Shown here piece by piece: positions 55,224 through 63,999 of a stretch of 64,000 nt of DNA (the first letter of the stretch is position 1; every line of letters starts with the position of its first letter). The notes beneath the pieces were generated by a model that ran no database searches, was not told the DNA's origin, and worked only from the letters and a program-made list of their open reading frames with translations. This DNA is from Bacteroidales bacterium KA00344. Its GTDB lineage: Bacteria > Bacteroidota > Bacteroidia > Bacteroidales > Bacteroidaceae. Both the position numbers and the translations under genes were made by a program. The stretch spans positions 81,350-145,349 of the forward strand of contig KQ959425.1 of the NCBI GenBank assembly GCA_001552765.1. Reading direction: 5' to 3'.

Positions 55224-55451
55224 ATGTTTGGAATGAGCACAACAGAACTTATTGTCATCGTCCTAATTATTCTTCTCCTCTTCGGAGGAAAGAAAATTCC
55301 CGAACTCATGAAAGGGTTAGGCAAAGGCGTAAAGAGTTTTAAAGAAGGACTTAACGAGGTGGAGAAAGACCTCAATATAGACGAAACCAACTCGAAAGAG
55401 CCGACATCTTCAACCCTGAAGGAAGAAGAAAGGAGAGGCGATAACAACTAA
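55224..55451 (+). CDS. tatA: twin-arginine translocase TatA/E subunit
   Basis: A 75-residue TatA/E. One N-terminal membrane helix ([20 protein letters not shown]) is followed by the FGG hinge ([23 protein letters not shown]) and an acidic, unstructured tail. It forms the protein-conducting pore with TatC. It is 49 bases upstream of tatC, in one operon. No separate tatB is seen, which is usual for Bacteroidota where TatA serves both roles. Confidence 0.93.
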   Translation: MFGMSTTELIVIVLIILLLFGGKKIPELMKGLGKGVKSFKEGLNEVEKDLNIDETNSKEPTSSTLKEEERRGDNN

Positions 55452-55500
55452 TCAACAGGCTGTTATCAACCATTACATTTGTTAAGACCACACAACGACA

Positions 55501-56256
55501 ATGGCACAAGAAGAACTGACATTTTGGGGGCATCTTGATGTATTGAGAGGGTACCTCATCCGCATCATCGTAGTAACCTTAGCGTGTTTTGTTGTTGCCT
55601 TTGGATGTAAGGAATTGCTGTTTGAAATCGTGCTGGCACCAAGCCGGCACGACTTCATATCCTATCACCTGATGCACATCGACGCCTTCGAGCTGCAACT
55701 GGTTAATATCAGATTAACAGAGCAGTTCATGATACACATGAAAACCGCCTTCTATTTTGCTGTTCTGGTTGCATCACCTTATATCCTATATACACAGTAT
55801 CAATTTATAGCCCCCGCACTTTACGACAAGGAGAAACGCTATACCTTCAGCATTGTCATTGGAGGATACGTGATGTTTATCATAGGTATTCTTGTCAATT
55901 ATTTCATTATTTTTCCGCTCACTGTTCACTTTCTGGGCACCTATCAAGTAAGTAGCGAGATCCATACCATGCTATCGTTACAATCATATATAGACACCTT
56001 GATGATGATGAGTTTAGTGTTTGGAGTTATTTTTGAAATACCCATTATCAGTTGGCTGCTGGCAATATTCGGCATGCTCAAAGCCGAGTGGATGCGACAT
56101 TATTGGAGACAAGCGCTGGTCATCATTGTGACAGTGGCAGCCATTGTCACCCCCACAGGAGATGTTTTCACATTATTTATCGTGTCACTTCCCATCTGGT
56201 TGCTTTACGAACTTAGCATTATCATTGTCAGAGCGACTAATGCCTATCACTCTTAA
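55501..56256 (+). CDS. tatC: twin-arginine translocase TatC
   Basis: A 251-residue membrane protein with six helices that recognises the RR signal. The N terminus is LTFWGHLDVLRGYLIRI; in the E. coli motif HLxELRxRL the Glu is replaced by Val here (HLDVLRGYL). The F-x-x-P and later VIFEIPIISWLLAIFGML segments of TatC are present. Its last 72 bases overlap the 3' end of the convergent trmO gene at 56185. It follows tatA by 49 bases. The replaced Glu is unusual and may be a feature of the group. Confidence 0.92.
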   Translation: MAQEELTFWGHLDVLRGYLIRIIVVTLACFVVAFGCKELLFEIVLAPSRHDFISYHLMHIDAFELQLVNIRLTEQFMIHMKTAFYFAVLVASPYILYTQYQFIAPALYDKEKRYTFSIVIGGYVMFIIGILVNYFIIFPLTVHFLGTYQVSSEIHTMLSLQSYIDTLMMMSLVFGVIFEIPIISWLLAIFGMLKAEWMRHYWRQALVIIVTVAAIVTPTGDVFTLFIVSLPIWLLYELSIIIVRATNAYHS

Positions 56257-56907
56257 CACCCCCTCTGACGTGACAGAAAAATGAATATCGTATTGCCCGA
56301 AAGGCATACCGTACTGCTTTTGTAATTCTTGATGATATTGCGGTCTGGGGTCCAGTTCCAACGTTTTGATAAGTATTTTTTGTTCGCTTTCACTGAACAA
56401 TTCTTTTATTTCATCCGGAATTTCCACCCTCAAACGATGAACGGGAGTCCTGTCTACAAATCCTGATCGGGCACTTTCATGACTATCTACATAGGTAATG
56501 TATGGCTTGATATCGAAAATAGGCGTCCCATCCATCAAGTCTCCACCCCGTACATGTAGTATTGGCCCCCTCTCACTCTCCCACTCCACTTTTCTCAGCT
56601 TAACGGACGACAGCCCCAACGGATTGGGACGAAATGGGGAACGGGTTGCAAAGACGCCCATCTTAACATTTCCACCCAACAAAGGAGGACGGACCATAAG
56701 ACTTGTCGCACTGTGTCTGTTGCCCGAAAAGCCCCAGATAAGCCATAGATAATCGAAATCTTCGACACCCTTTAAGGCATCCGGATTACGATATTTCGGT
56801 TCAAAAACAATCGTACCCTCAAGTTCTTCCACCAATCCGCTTTGTTTTGGAATGCCAAACTTAGAGGTAAAAGGCGAACAGAAATGAGCAATAGGATGAA
56901 TTTCCAT
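56185..56907 (-). CDS. trmO: tRNA t6A methyltransferase TrmO (TsaA family)
   Basis: A 240-residue member of the TsaA/TrmO family, which methylates N6-threonylcarbamoyladenosine at position 37 of tRNAs. It starts MEIHPIAHFCSPFTSKFGIPKQSGLV, with the family segments VFEPKYRNPDALKGVEDFDYLWLIWGFS, GVFATRSPFRPNPLGLSSVKL (the substrate-binding run) and LMDGTPIFDIKPYITYVDS. The C-terminal domain is DPRPQYHQE, as in the E. coli protein. Its stop codon lies inside tatC, and the two coding ends overlap by 72 bases in a convergent arrangement. It is 21 bases downstream of the PAP2 gene, so it may be the last gene of that minus-strand operon. Confidence 0.92.
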   Translation of the reverse strand: MEIHPIAHFCSPFTSKFGIPKQSGLVEELEGTIVFEPKYRNPDALKGVEDFDYLWLIWGFSGNRHSATSLMVRPPLLGGNVKMGVFATRSPFRPNPLGLSSVKLRKVEWESERGPILHVRGGDLMDGTPIFDIKPYITYVDSHESARSGFVDRTPVHRLRVEIPDEIKELFSESEQKILIKTLELDPRPQYHQELQKQYGMPFGQYDIHFSVTSEGVLRVIGISRSDNDNAKFVKQPDGK

Positions 56908-56928
56908 AAGACAAACTGCATCTGAATA

Positions 56929-57627
56929 TTATGCTGGGTCTATAAAAAGAGACAAAATCAGCATCGTAACGACAGAGGCCCCACAGACAGCAACCGGCAG
57001 TCTGAGCTTGGGAGCCGTGTCATCTTTGGGTCTAAATGATTCTACGATGTGCGGCATAAATCGTTTGAAAAGATAATAAATAATTGTAGCATTAACCAAT
57101 CCCAACATCATGCCCACAAAAAGATCTCCTACATAATGAACTCCTAAATATATTCTTGTGTAGCACATCATCATGGCCCATAAAAACATTGTTATGCTTA
57201 ATAATATCCGTCGAAAAACATACATGACATAGAAGGCCAGTCCAAAGCTGTTCGCCGCGTGAGCAGAGGGGAAACCGTAGCGTCCTCCCCTGTATCCATC
57301 GACCACATGAACAAAGGAAGATATGGGATTGTCCAAGTTGCTGGGGCGCATACGAGCTACTTCGTGGCGTAAGACCGAAGCACATAACTGGTCGTTTATA
57401 ATCAACAACAGAATAGCAACCAAAAGCCATACTACAGTCGCTTTCCATTGAAAATTACGAAAAACCACATAAAACAACGAAAGGTACAATGGCAACCATA
57501 TGAATTTATGCGTGTAAAACTCCATGAAATTATCCATGTAGTCCGTATGCCATCCATTTATCCATAGAAACATGCTGATGTCCCAATCATTGACCAGATG
57601 CAGAATGGTAAATATTAAATCGTTCAT
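56929..57627 (-). CDS. PAP2-family membrane phosphatase
   Basis: A 232-residue membrane phosphatase with about six helices. The three PAP2 motifs are present: RHEVARMRP (R-x6-RP variant of KxxxxxxRP), GFPSAHAANSFG (PSGH-like, here PSAH), and TRIYLGVHYVGD (SRxxxxxHxxxD, here T). His in motif 2 and His in motif 3 are the catalytic pair. The start ATG overlaps the stop of the LtaS-like gene by one base (TAATG), so translation is coupled. It may dephosphorylate undecaprenyl or lipid A phosphates; the substrate is not clear. trmO follows 21 bases downstream. Confidence 0.88.
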   Translation of the reverse strand: MNDLIFTILHLVNDWDISMFLWINGWHTDYMDNFMEFYTHKFIWLPLYLSLFYVVFRNFQWKATVVWLLVAILLLIINDQLCASVLRHEVARMRPSNLDNPISSFVHVVDGYRGGRYGFPSAHAANSFGLAFYVMYVFRRILLSITMFLWAMMMCYTRIYLGVHYVGDLFVGMMLGLVNATIIYYLFKRFMPHIVESFRPKDDTAPKLRLPVAVCGASVVTMLILSLFIDPA

Positions 57628-59483
57628 TATCGTGATGCTATATCGTCAAAAATAATTTGTGTATAAGCCTGTCCCAAAGGGATGTTTTTTCCTTTATTCC
57701 GGCCTTTGTCCATAACTGTCTTTTTTGAAGTGTTGTTATAAATAACTTCATTTTCATCATCAATAAAGCCGAATCCATCGTTCATCATGAAGAAAGCATA
57801 ATGTGGAATATGACTGTTGAAAATATCTTTGCTGAATTTCAGGTCGCGCTGGGCAATACCCAACTGAGCCAATAAAGTTGCTGCAATATCTTGCTGAGAA
57901 GCATAAGTGTCTATCGTCATCGGTCCGACAACTGCTCCACCAGTCCAAATCATTGGAATATGAAATCGCCATGACGTGAAATTGTCCGCGTCATGGGGCC
58001 ACGCCCCCAAATGGTCGGGAACAATGATGACCAACGAATTGTCCCATCTCCCCGATGTTTTGAGATATTTTACAAAGCCTCCCAAACAACTGTCTGCATA
58101 GGCAAACGCATTCAGCGTCTTGTCTTGAAGTCGTTTGTAGGGAACATCGAAAGGCTCGTGCGAACTTGACGTCTGTATCACCCTAAACACAGGAGGCATC
58201 GATTGTTTGAGCTTCAAATCCTGTTCAACACGTTGGAACAACAGATGATCGGGAACTCCCCATTTGCTCAATCTGTCGGCTACCGGAAAGTCCACATCCT
58301 GAGTGATATCTTGAAATCCCTGATTCACCAAAAAAGAACGCATATTGGTAAAGTCTGCGTCGCCACCATAATAATAGCTCAACTTCCACCCAGCCTTGTT
58401 TAGATGTTCGGCTAATGATGGCATATTCGCAGTTTTCTTGGGATACTTCATTAAACTTACAGTTGCCGGAGACGGATAACCATGCAGAATAGAAACCAAA
58501 CCGCGATCCGTTCGAAAACTATTGGCATAGAATCGGGAAAAATAAACTCCTTCTTGCTTTAACTCATTTAAACATGGCGTCACCCCCTTCACTTTCATGA
58601 GCGTATCAGAAAAGCTTTCCAAAATTATCAAATAAATATCAGGACGCCGATTGGAAAGTATCGAGACATGAGCAGAGTCAGCAACTGTATCTAAAGCCGG
58701 CAACAGATGCTCTGACAGCTGTCGTGCCTTCTTATCATCCATAAAACGATATTGACCGGCAAAGTCTTTTTGGTGAGACATGCTTTCCATAAAGGAAAAC
58801 AAAGGATTTACCGCAGCATGGTTTAAGACTTGATTATCAGAGAAATATACTTTCCCCGTATTCATTGACGAAACAGTTACTCCACCTCGTATGGGGAGGA
58901 ACAACAAGCCCACAAGCAGAAAAATAACGAGTCCTTGCCAAGGCGAGACGGGCTGAAATGCGGTGTGGGCAAACCGTCTGACCAAATAGCTGAATAGCCC
59001 GTAAATCACACCGGCTACAACGCAGACTGCTACCACACCTGCTACAGCCTGCCACCATGACACGCTTGCCATTGCGTCTTTGGGCGAAGATGAGATATAA
59101 AATATGGGGGTAGAATCGAGTGGAAAACGCCAATATTCGTATAAAGCACAATTAGCCACAAAAGCCAAGCCTACCAGTGCTGCCGCTATAGCAAACCATA
59201 AAAGCATAATGGCTTTCATCAGCTTTGCTGCTCTTGGAGTGTGCAATAGCTTCAACGGAATACTGCCCACCAACAACAGCAGTCCGGGAACTGCTGTTAA
59301 ATATCCGGCCAAAGAAAAATCTAATGGGAGGCCATGACAAATCACAGGAAAAGTATCTGCAATCTCTTCAGCATAAAAAAAGAGAAACACGGGTTTCTGC
59401 AAGATAAAGACTATCACCCACAATCCAAAGATTGCAAATAAAAAGAATATCTTACTTTTCAGTGTTGAATATCTTACTGACAT
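57627..59483 (-). CDS. LtaS/EptA-like sulfatase-fold membrane enzyme
   Basis: A 618-residue protein with about five N-terminal membrane helices (within 1-200) and an extracytoplasmic alkaline-phosphatase-fold domain (about 270-610). LIILESFSDT gives the metal-ligand Glu289, and NSFRTDRGL gives the nucleophile Thr325; VIIVPDHLGAWPHD and the SSSHEPFDVPY segment supply the other metal and substrate residues. The arrangement matches LTA synthase and phosphoethanolamine transferases. In a Gram-negative it more likely modifies lipid A or a surface glycan than makes teichoic acid. It lies 5 bases after the WG gene and overlaps the PAP2 gene, so the three form an operon. Its exact donor lipid is unknown. 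Confidence 0.85.
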   Translation of the reverse strand: MSVRYSTLKSKIFFLFAIFGLWVIVFILQKPVFLFFYAEEIADTFPVICHGLPLDFSLAGYLTAVPGLLLLVGSIPLKLLHTPRAAKLMKAIMLLWFAIAAALVGLAFVANCALYEYWRFPLDSTPIFYISSSPKDAMASVSWWQAVAGVVAVCVVAGVIYGLFSYLVRRFAHTAFQPVSPWQGLVIFLLVGLLFLPIRGGVTVSSMNTGKVYFSDNQVLNHAAVNPLFSFMESMSHQKDFAGQYRFMDDKKARQLSEHLLPALDTVADSAHVSILSNRRPDIYLIILESFSDTLMKVKGVTPCLNELKQEGVYFSRFYANSFRTDRGLVSILHGYPSPATVSLMKYPKKTANMPSLAEHLNKAGWKLSYYYGGDADFTNMRSFLVNQGFQDITQDVDFPVADRLSKWGVPDHLLFQRVEQDLKLKQSMPPVFRVIQTSSSHEPFDVPYKRLQDKTLNAFAYADSCLGGFVKYLKTSGRWDNSLVIIVPDHLGAWPHDADNFTSWRFHIPMIWTGGAVVGPMTIDTYASQQDIAATLLAQLGIAQRDLKFSKDIFNSHIPHYAFFMMNDGFGFIDDENEVIYNNTSKKTVMDKGRNKGKNIPLGQAYTQIIFDDIASR

Positions 59484-59488
59484 ATTGC

Positions 59489-60124
59489 TTAATCACTCGG
59501 CCAAAGGGTCACAGTACCGTCCTTATGCAGTTCAAACCAAGGCTCTTGGTCTCTCAAAGAAATATCATCGTATTCGAAAGGTACCACGACTGTGTCGTGA
59601 TAATCGGGCAAGATAAGCCCCATCTTTCCATTCTTCTGGGCAATTACCGGCATTGTCCGCAAATCGTCCACATAGACGTATGGTGTGCGTAGAAATTCGT
59701 AACCGGCAGAAATAATAACTTTTCCTTCATGGTCCTTGATGCCATAGCGTCCGTTTTCATCAAACACCTCATGGAAATGAATATACTTTTCTTTCATGCG
59801 CTCTTCATAAAAGCTCATAGTCTCCTCATCGCGCACCATGTCACAAAAATATGGATAAGAATCACAATAGTTGGCCATGGATCTTGCAATCAGCATACGC
59901 CAATCCAAATCCTTGATCACTTTGCGGTTTAAGTCTATATATCTTGCAATAGCCTCCTCGCGTTCGGGAATGTCATATTGTCTTATGCGCGCCTCGAACT
60001 GCCCCAACATCGTCAGCGAACCATGCATGGCCTTGATATAACGATGTATCTGACGTCTCATCTCGTCGCAGAAGAACTTGTCAATCTGACGTATCTCTAT
60101 TTCATCTCTGAATATTCCTTCCAT
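59489..60124 (-). CDS. WG-repeat-like protein
   Basis: A 211-residue protein. The first 120 residues are helical and charged (DEMRRQIHRYIKAMHGSLTMLGQF and EAIARYIDLNRKVIKDLDWRML), and the last 90 are WG-like beta repeats (FDENGRYGIKDHEGKVIISAGYEF, QKNGKMGLILPDYHDTVVVPFEYDDI). No signal, membrane helix or enzyme motif. The open frame extends to 60151, but a GGAGG site lies 7 bases before an internal ATG at 60124, and that start is chosen. It heads an operon with the LtaS-like and PAP2 genes, starting at a promoter at 60190-60220. A regulatory or partner role is a guess. Confidence 0.7.
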   Translation of the reverse strand: MEGIFRDEIEIRQIDKFFCDEMRRQIHRYIKAMHGSLTMLGQFEARIRQYDIPEREEAIARYIDLNRKVIKDLDWRMLIARSMANYCDSYPYFCDMVRDEETMSFYEERMKEKYIHFHEVFDENGRYGIKDHEGKVIISAGYEFLRTPYVYVDDLRTMPVIAQKNGKMGLILPDYHDTVVVPFEYDDISLRDQEPWFELHKDGTVTLWPSD

Positions 60125-60189
60125 AATATTGTCCTCCGTAGAAAATGCCAAACTATGGATTCTCTTCTTATTTTAAATTAATAACTATG

Positions 60190-60220
60190 CAAATATACAA
60201 AGACAATTCCATTGCACCAA
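60190..60220 (-). promoter_or_regulatory. promoter of WG / LtaS-like / PAP2 / trmO operon
   Basis: On the minus strand TTG (60218-60220), a 20-base spacer, then TATATTTG (60190-60197). The leader is about 60 bases and contains the GGAGG site. Confidence 0.75.
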
Positions 60221-60915
60221 GAAATGACATGGAATTCTACGATGCTCCAATCGATATGCCAAGCACATATAGTAAACCCTCACAAGGCAGACATTGCTTG
60301 ACATGGTTAAAAATGTAAAGAATACTTCACGTTAGAACGGTGTTCCTTTTTCTTCATTCCAGAGCAAAAAGGACTATGGCTTGGGGACTGGAATACCATA
60401 ATGCAGACAAAATATATGCGCCACTGCAACGCGGTTACTACTCATCGGCATTGCGGAAAGGCCTCAACGCCATACCGACTAAGCCCTAACCGCAACATGA
60501 CTAAGCCCTAACCGCAACACGGATAAGCCCTAACGGCAACGCGACTAAAGCCTAACGGCAGCAGCTTTTAATATTGCGCACAACCCAATCGCGGCATTTA
60601 TTGCATAACAGTCTGTGTATCAGCACTCTGTAAAAGTACTCCAAAATTTGAATATTTTGAGCCGGAAGTATAGGAGTTGGAAGCAAGAAAAGGAGAAAAA
60701 TGTGTATCTGATTGAAACACAAGATATATTGCCTGCTTTCTCATTGGGTTGCATCAAGGTAAATAGGCGAAAAAAGGAGTGAAAAAGCAAGAGTTCAGTT
60801 ACCAAATCGTTCGAGAAACGATGAAAGGAAAAGAACGGCTAAAAGTGGTAACTAAAACGATGTTTTCTCTTTCATTATCAATGTTTTGCATCGCTCAAAG
60901 TTCCTCTGGGAAGTG
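60221..60915. other. gene-free gap before integrase
   Basis: No credible gene is visible in this stretch. It contains composite repeat copy D. The open frame that runs through 60779-60937 into the integrase is treated as non-coding up to 60938, because a TAATTTTG promoter box and an ATG with an IntDOT-like start follow. Confidence 0.45.
60362..60564 (+). repeat. composite intergenic repeat, copy D
   Basis: The clearest copy. The arm holds GAGCAAAAAGGACTATG (60362-60378) and GGGACTGGAATACCAT. About 70 bases on, six contiguous 22-base units run 60433-60564 in phase: 60433, 60455, 60477, 60499, 60521 and 60543. The four at 60477-60564 share TAAGCCCTAACSGCA (the last as TAAAGCCTAACGGCA) and differ from each other at only a few positions. 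Orientation is arm then array on the plus strand. It is the copy nearest to the mobile element. Confidence 0.8.
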
Positions 60916-60923
60916 TAATTTTG
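60916..60923 (+). promoter_or_regulatory. promoter -7 box of integrase gene, also an att-like sequence
   Basis: TAATTTTG fits TAnnTTTG, 14 bases before the ATG at 60938. The overlapping GTAATTTTGC (60915-60924) also fits GTANNTTTGC, which I recall as the core of CTnDOT-type attachment sites; the two readings cannot be separated by eye. Confidence 0.45.
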
Positions 60924-60937
60924 CAAGCAAAAAAACA

Positions 60938-62191
60938 ATGGAAAAAGAAAAAATGAAGCTGCTTTTCTATCTCAAGAGAGGTACGCAGGACAAAAACGGA
61001 AAAAGTCCCATCATGGGACGCATCAGTATCGGTCGCTCAATGGTTCAGTTCAGTTGCAAATGTGCCTGTACGCCAAAAATTTGGGATAGTCGTAAACAGC
61101 GACTTGTAGGAAAGAGTTCCGAAGCCGTATCAGTGAACAGGGAACTTGACCGACTGCAAGTAAGTGTCCATCAAGTTTATGAATCGCTTTCGGGCAAGTT
61201 GAACAACACTGTCACGGCAGGGAAGATAAGGGAACTTGTATTCGGGTTAAACAGCGAGTCGCAGGGGCTGCTTCATCATGCGGACAAGTATATCGACCGC
61301 TTCCGTGAGCGAGTTGGCATAGATCGCAGCGAAAGAAGACTGAAATGTCTGCTGCTCTTCCGCAAGCATCTGTCTGAATTTCTGAGATGCCGCTACCATG
61401 TGGACGATATTCCCGTGCAAAAAGCCGACACAGCCCTTATCAAGGACTTGGAGGAGTATTTTGCCAAAGAAAAGGGTTTTAAACTCAACACTTCGGCTGG
61501 TTATCTTACTATGCTGGCATCCCTGCTCAAAGACCTGCACAAACGGCACATCATAGACTCCTATCCTTTTATCGGTCATTCCATCCGCTGGGACGTTGGA
61601 ACACCCCGATACATTACAAGGGAGGAAGTAAACAAGATTGCGGCATTAACCGATAACGAACTGCAAGGCTACGAGCAGGTGTCAAGGGATATGTTTCTCT
61701 TTTCGTGCTATACAGGGCTTTCCTACACGGATGTGTACCACCTCACGGTAGAGCATATCATCCACGAGTCTGATATGGATTGGATACGCAAGCCGAGAGT
61801 GAAGACGGGCAATGTATGTCACATTCCATTATTACCCGAAGCATCCGCCATCATTGAGCGGTACAGGGGCATTCATACGAGGGCGTTCCGCCACGACCCC
61901 CCAAAAGGGTATCTGCTGCCCATACCGGGCTGTGACACGTTGAACATACACCTCAAAAAGATAGCACGGCTTTGCGGTATTCAGAAAACGCTGACCTATC
62001 ACATGGCAAGGCATACCTTCGCATCGCAGATGACGCTTTCAGAAGGCGTGTCCATCGAAAGCGTATCGAAAATGCTCGGACACAGCCAGATAAAGACCAC
62101 ACAGGTGTATGCAGAGACTTCTCCAGAGCGTGTCTTTCGGGATGTGGAGAAGATTCTCCCTCTCATCGCACAATATCGTTTAATCAACTAA
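60938..62191 (+). CDS. tyrosine recombinase / integrase (IntDOT-like)
   Basis: A 417-residue tyrosine recombinase. An N-terminal arm-binding region (MEKEKMKLLFYLKRGTQ to CACTPKIW) is followed by a SAM-like core-binding domain. The catalytic domain has CYTGLSYTDVYHL, where the first catalytic Arg of most XerC/D enzymes is Ser, as in IntDOT. His355-x-x-Arg358 is in HMARHTFAS, His382 in LGHSQIKTTQVY, and the nucleophile is Tyr391. It would drive integration and excision of the element that begins here. The open frame extends back to 60779; the ATG at 60938 is preferred because it follows a promoter box. A second, broken integrase gene starts 14 bases downstream. Confidence 0.88.
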   Translation: MEKEKMKLLFYLKRGTQDKNGKSPIMGRISIGRSMVQFSCKCACTPKIWDSRKQRLVGKSSEAVSVNRELDRLQVSVHQVYESLSGKLNNTVTAGKIRELVFGLNSESQGLLHHADKYIDRFRERVGIDRSERRLKCLLLFRKHLSEFLRCRYHVDDIPVQKADTALIKDLEEYFAKEKGFKLNTSAGYLTMLASLLKDLHKRHIIDSYPFIGHSIRWDVGTPRYITREEVNKIAALTDNELQGYEQVSRDMFLFSCYTGLSYTDVYHLTVEHIIHESDMDWIRKPRVKTGNVCHIPLLPEASAIIERYRGIHTRAFRHDPPKGYLLPIPGCDTLNIHLKKIARLCGIQKTLTYHMARHTFASQMTLSEGVSIESVSKMLGHSQIKTTQVYAETSPERVFRDVEKILPLIAQYRLIN

Positions 62192-62204
62192 AAGTACAAG
62201 AACA

Positions 62205-63523
62205 ATGAAAAGTACATTTTCAATTCTATTCTATATAGACAGAAGCAAGACAAGCGAAAGGAATGAATGCATTATCCGCTGCCGTATCACCTGCAATGGT
62301 GCGTCTGCTTCATTCTCAACAGGATTGCACACCTCTCCCGTTGATTGGCAAGCAAAGAAAGGGCGCATAAAAGTGGTGGCAAACAGAGCGAATGCCGTCA
62401 ATCTGCAACTGAACTCAATAGAAGACCGACTTCACGCACTCTATGAACTCACGTTAAGAGAAGAGAACTACATTACGGCTGAATACCTGAAAGAGCAGTA
62501 CCAGCACCAAAACAAACCACCCCGACACTCATAGAGATTTACCAATCCGTCTGTGAAAGCAAGGAGGCATTGCAGGGCAAGACGATAGGAAAGGCTACCG
62601 TCAGGGCTTTCAGGGACAGTAGGAAGAATTTTGCACTTTTTCTAAAAACAAGTGGGAATGAGGACTGTCTTCCCAAAGAGGCAGACAAGGACCTCATAGA
62701 AAGCTACCGCCTGTTTATGCTACGGGACTTGGGAAACAAGGAAAGCACTGTTTCCAATCGTCTGCGCCACTTGCATCAAGTCATCCGAAAATCATTGCAA
62801 GAGCGATATATCCGTGAAGACCCTTTTGAGCAGATAGACATTGAAACGCCCACCTACGAGCGCAATGCTCTCACTTCTGACAATTTACACAAACTTCTCT
62901 CATATCGCCCACACCGCTCGGTGGACAACCATTGCAGGCTCATCTTCCTCTTGGGCTGTTTCACGGGGCTGGCATTCTCAGACTTGAAGAAACTCCGAAT
63001 GGACGATGTTTATACATTCGGGGATGGGCGTAGGTACATATCGCTCTGTCGCACAAAGACACAGAACAGGAGCATTGTTCCTTTATTGCCCATTGCCGAT
63101 GAGATACTCACCATTGTCAGCGACGGACGAAAGGAGGGTTTGCTCTTTCGTGAATTCCCCACGAATAGCCATTTCAACCGCAAGATAAGGGACATTATCA
63201 TCAAGGCAGGACTCCCACCTCATACCGAAGCCACCTCGCATACGGCACGGCACACCTTTGCCACGACCATCTGTTTGGAGAACGGTTTGCCGATAGAAAC
63301 CGTCAGTAAGATGCTCGGACACCGTTTCATTTCCACCACCGAACTTTACGCAAAGGTCAGCAAGAGTAAAATTGCCCGTGAGATGCAGCCACTCATGGGC
63401 AGCAATACCACAAGGGAAATGCGAAAGGCTTTGCGTGTCTGTCCGCCAAGAAAGCCAAGCGGAGGACAAATAACTTGTCCTTTGACTGCAAAGCAACCAT
63501 CATTGAACATCAACGCTAAATAA
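62205..63523 (+). pseudogene. second integrase, broken by a 1-base shift in a C tract
   Basis: The first part (62205-62534, MKSTFSILFYIDRSK to KPPRHS) and the second (frame open by 62522, to the stop at 63521-63523) align as one tyrosine recombinase of about 439 residues when a base is added to the four C at 62520-62523. The catalytic part then has CFTGLAFSDLKKL, HTARHTFATTI, LGHRFISTTELY and the nucleophile Tyr. As written the first product stops at 109 residues before the catalytic domain. It may be a true pseudogene, a phase-variable gene or a sequencing error; a homopolymer slip explains each. Confidence 0.8.
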
Positions 63524-63531
63524 AATTAAAA

Positions 63532-63999
63532 ATGAAAGAGAACAAAAAGCTGGAACTTTCTTACTTTCGATTGAAATTAAGAAGTTATATGAGTGAGCAT
63601 CACCCCGAGAGATTGCTAGATACGGAGTTTATCACTGCACGGACAGATATGGCTCTCACAGTTTACTGCGATGCCGTGGCGCAAGGTTTTACGCAACCCG
63701 AAGCAGAGAGCATGGCAAGCGAGGTTTTGTATCAGGGCTTGCACTTTTCCAAGTATGATACGCTTGTATCTGTATTGGAAAACGAGTTTGAAAGGGAACT
63801 GCCTGCACCGCTCCCAGAGAAACTCGTACCTATACTGTTGTCGAACAAGGCTGTTCAAGCCACATTCGACAAGTTCGGTTTGACGGACACATTTGCTTCT
63901 GACGAGCAATACGACCGTCTTTACACCGAACTCACAGACACGATAGTGCTGCTCATCGAGAGCAATCATTTGCCAATAATCGGTCAGACGGAGGGGTAA
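63532..63999 (+). CDS. DUF1896 domain protein of conjugative element
   Basis: A 155-residue protein that I recognise as DUF1896-like, a family found in Bacteroidota conjugative transposons and often next to the integrases. It is hydrophilic and mostly helical, with no signal or membrane segment (LSYFRLKLRSYMSEHHPERL, FIXARTDMA-like stretch at about 34-40, EAESMASEVLYQGL). It starts 8 bases after the second integrase stop and ends 1 base before the window edge. Function is unknown. The rest of the element should lie beyond the window. Confidence 0.75.
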   Translation: MKENKKLELSYFRLKLRSYMSEHHPERLLDTEFITARTDMALTVYCDAVAQGFTQPEAESMASEVLYQGLHFSKYDTLVSVLENEFERELPAPLPEKLVPILLSNKAVQATFDKFGLTDTFASDEQYDRLYTELTDTIVLLIESNHLPIIGQTEG

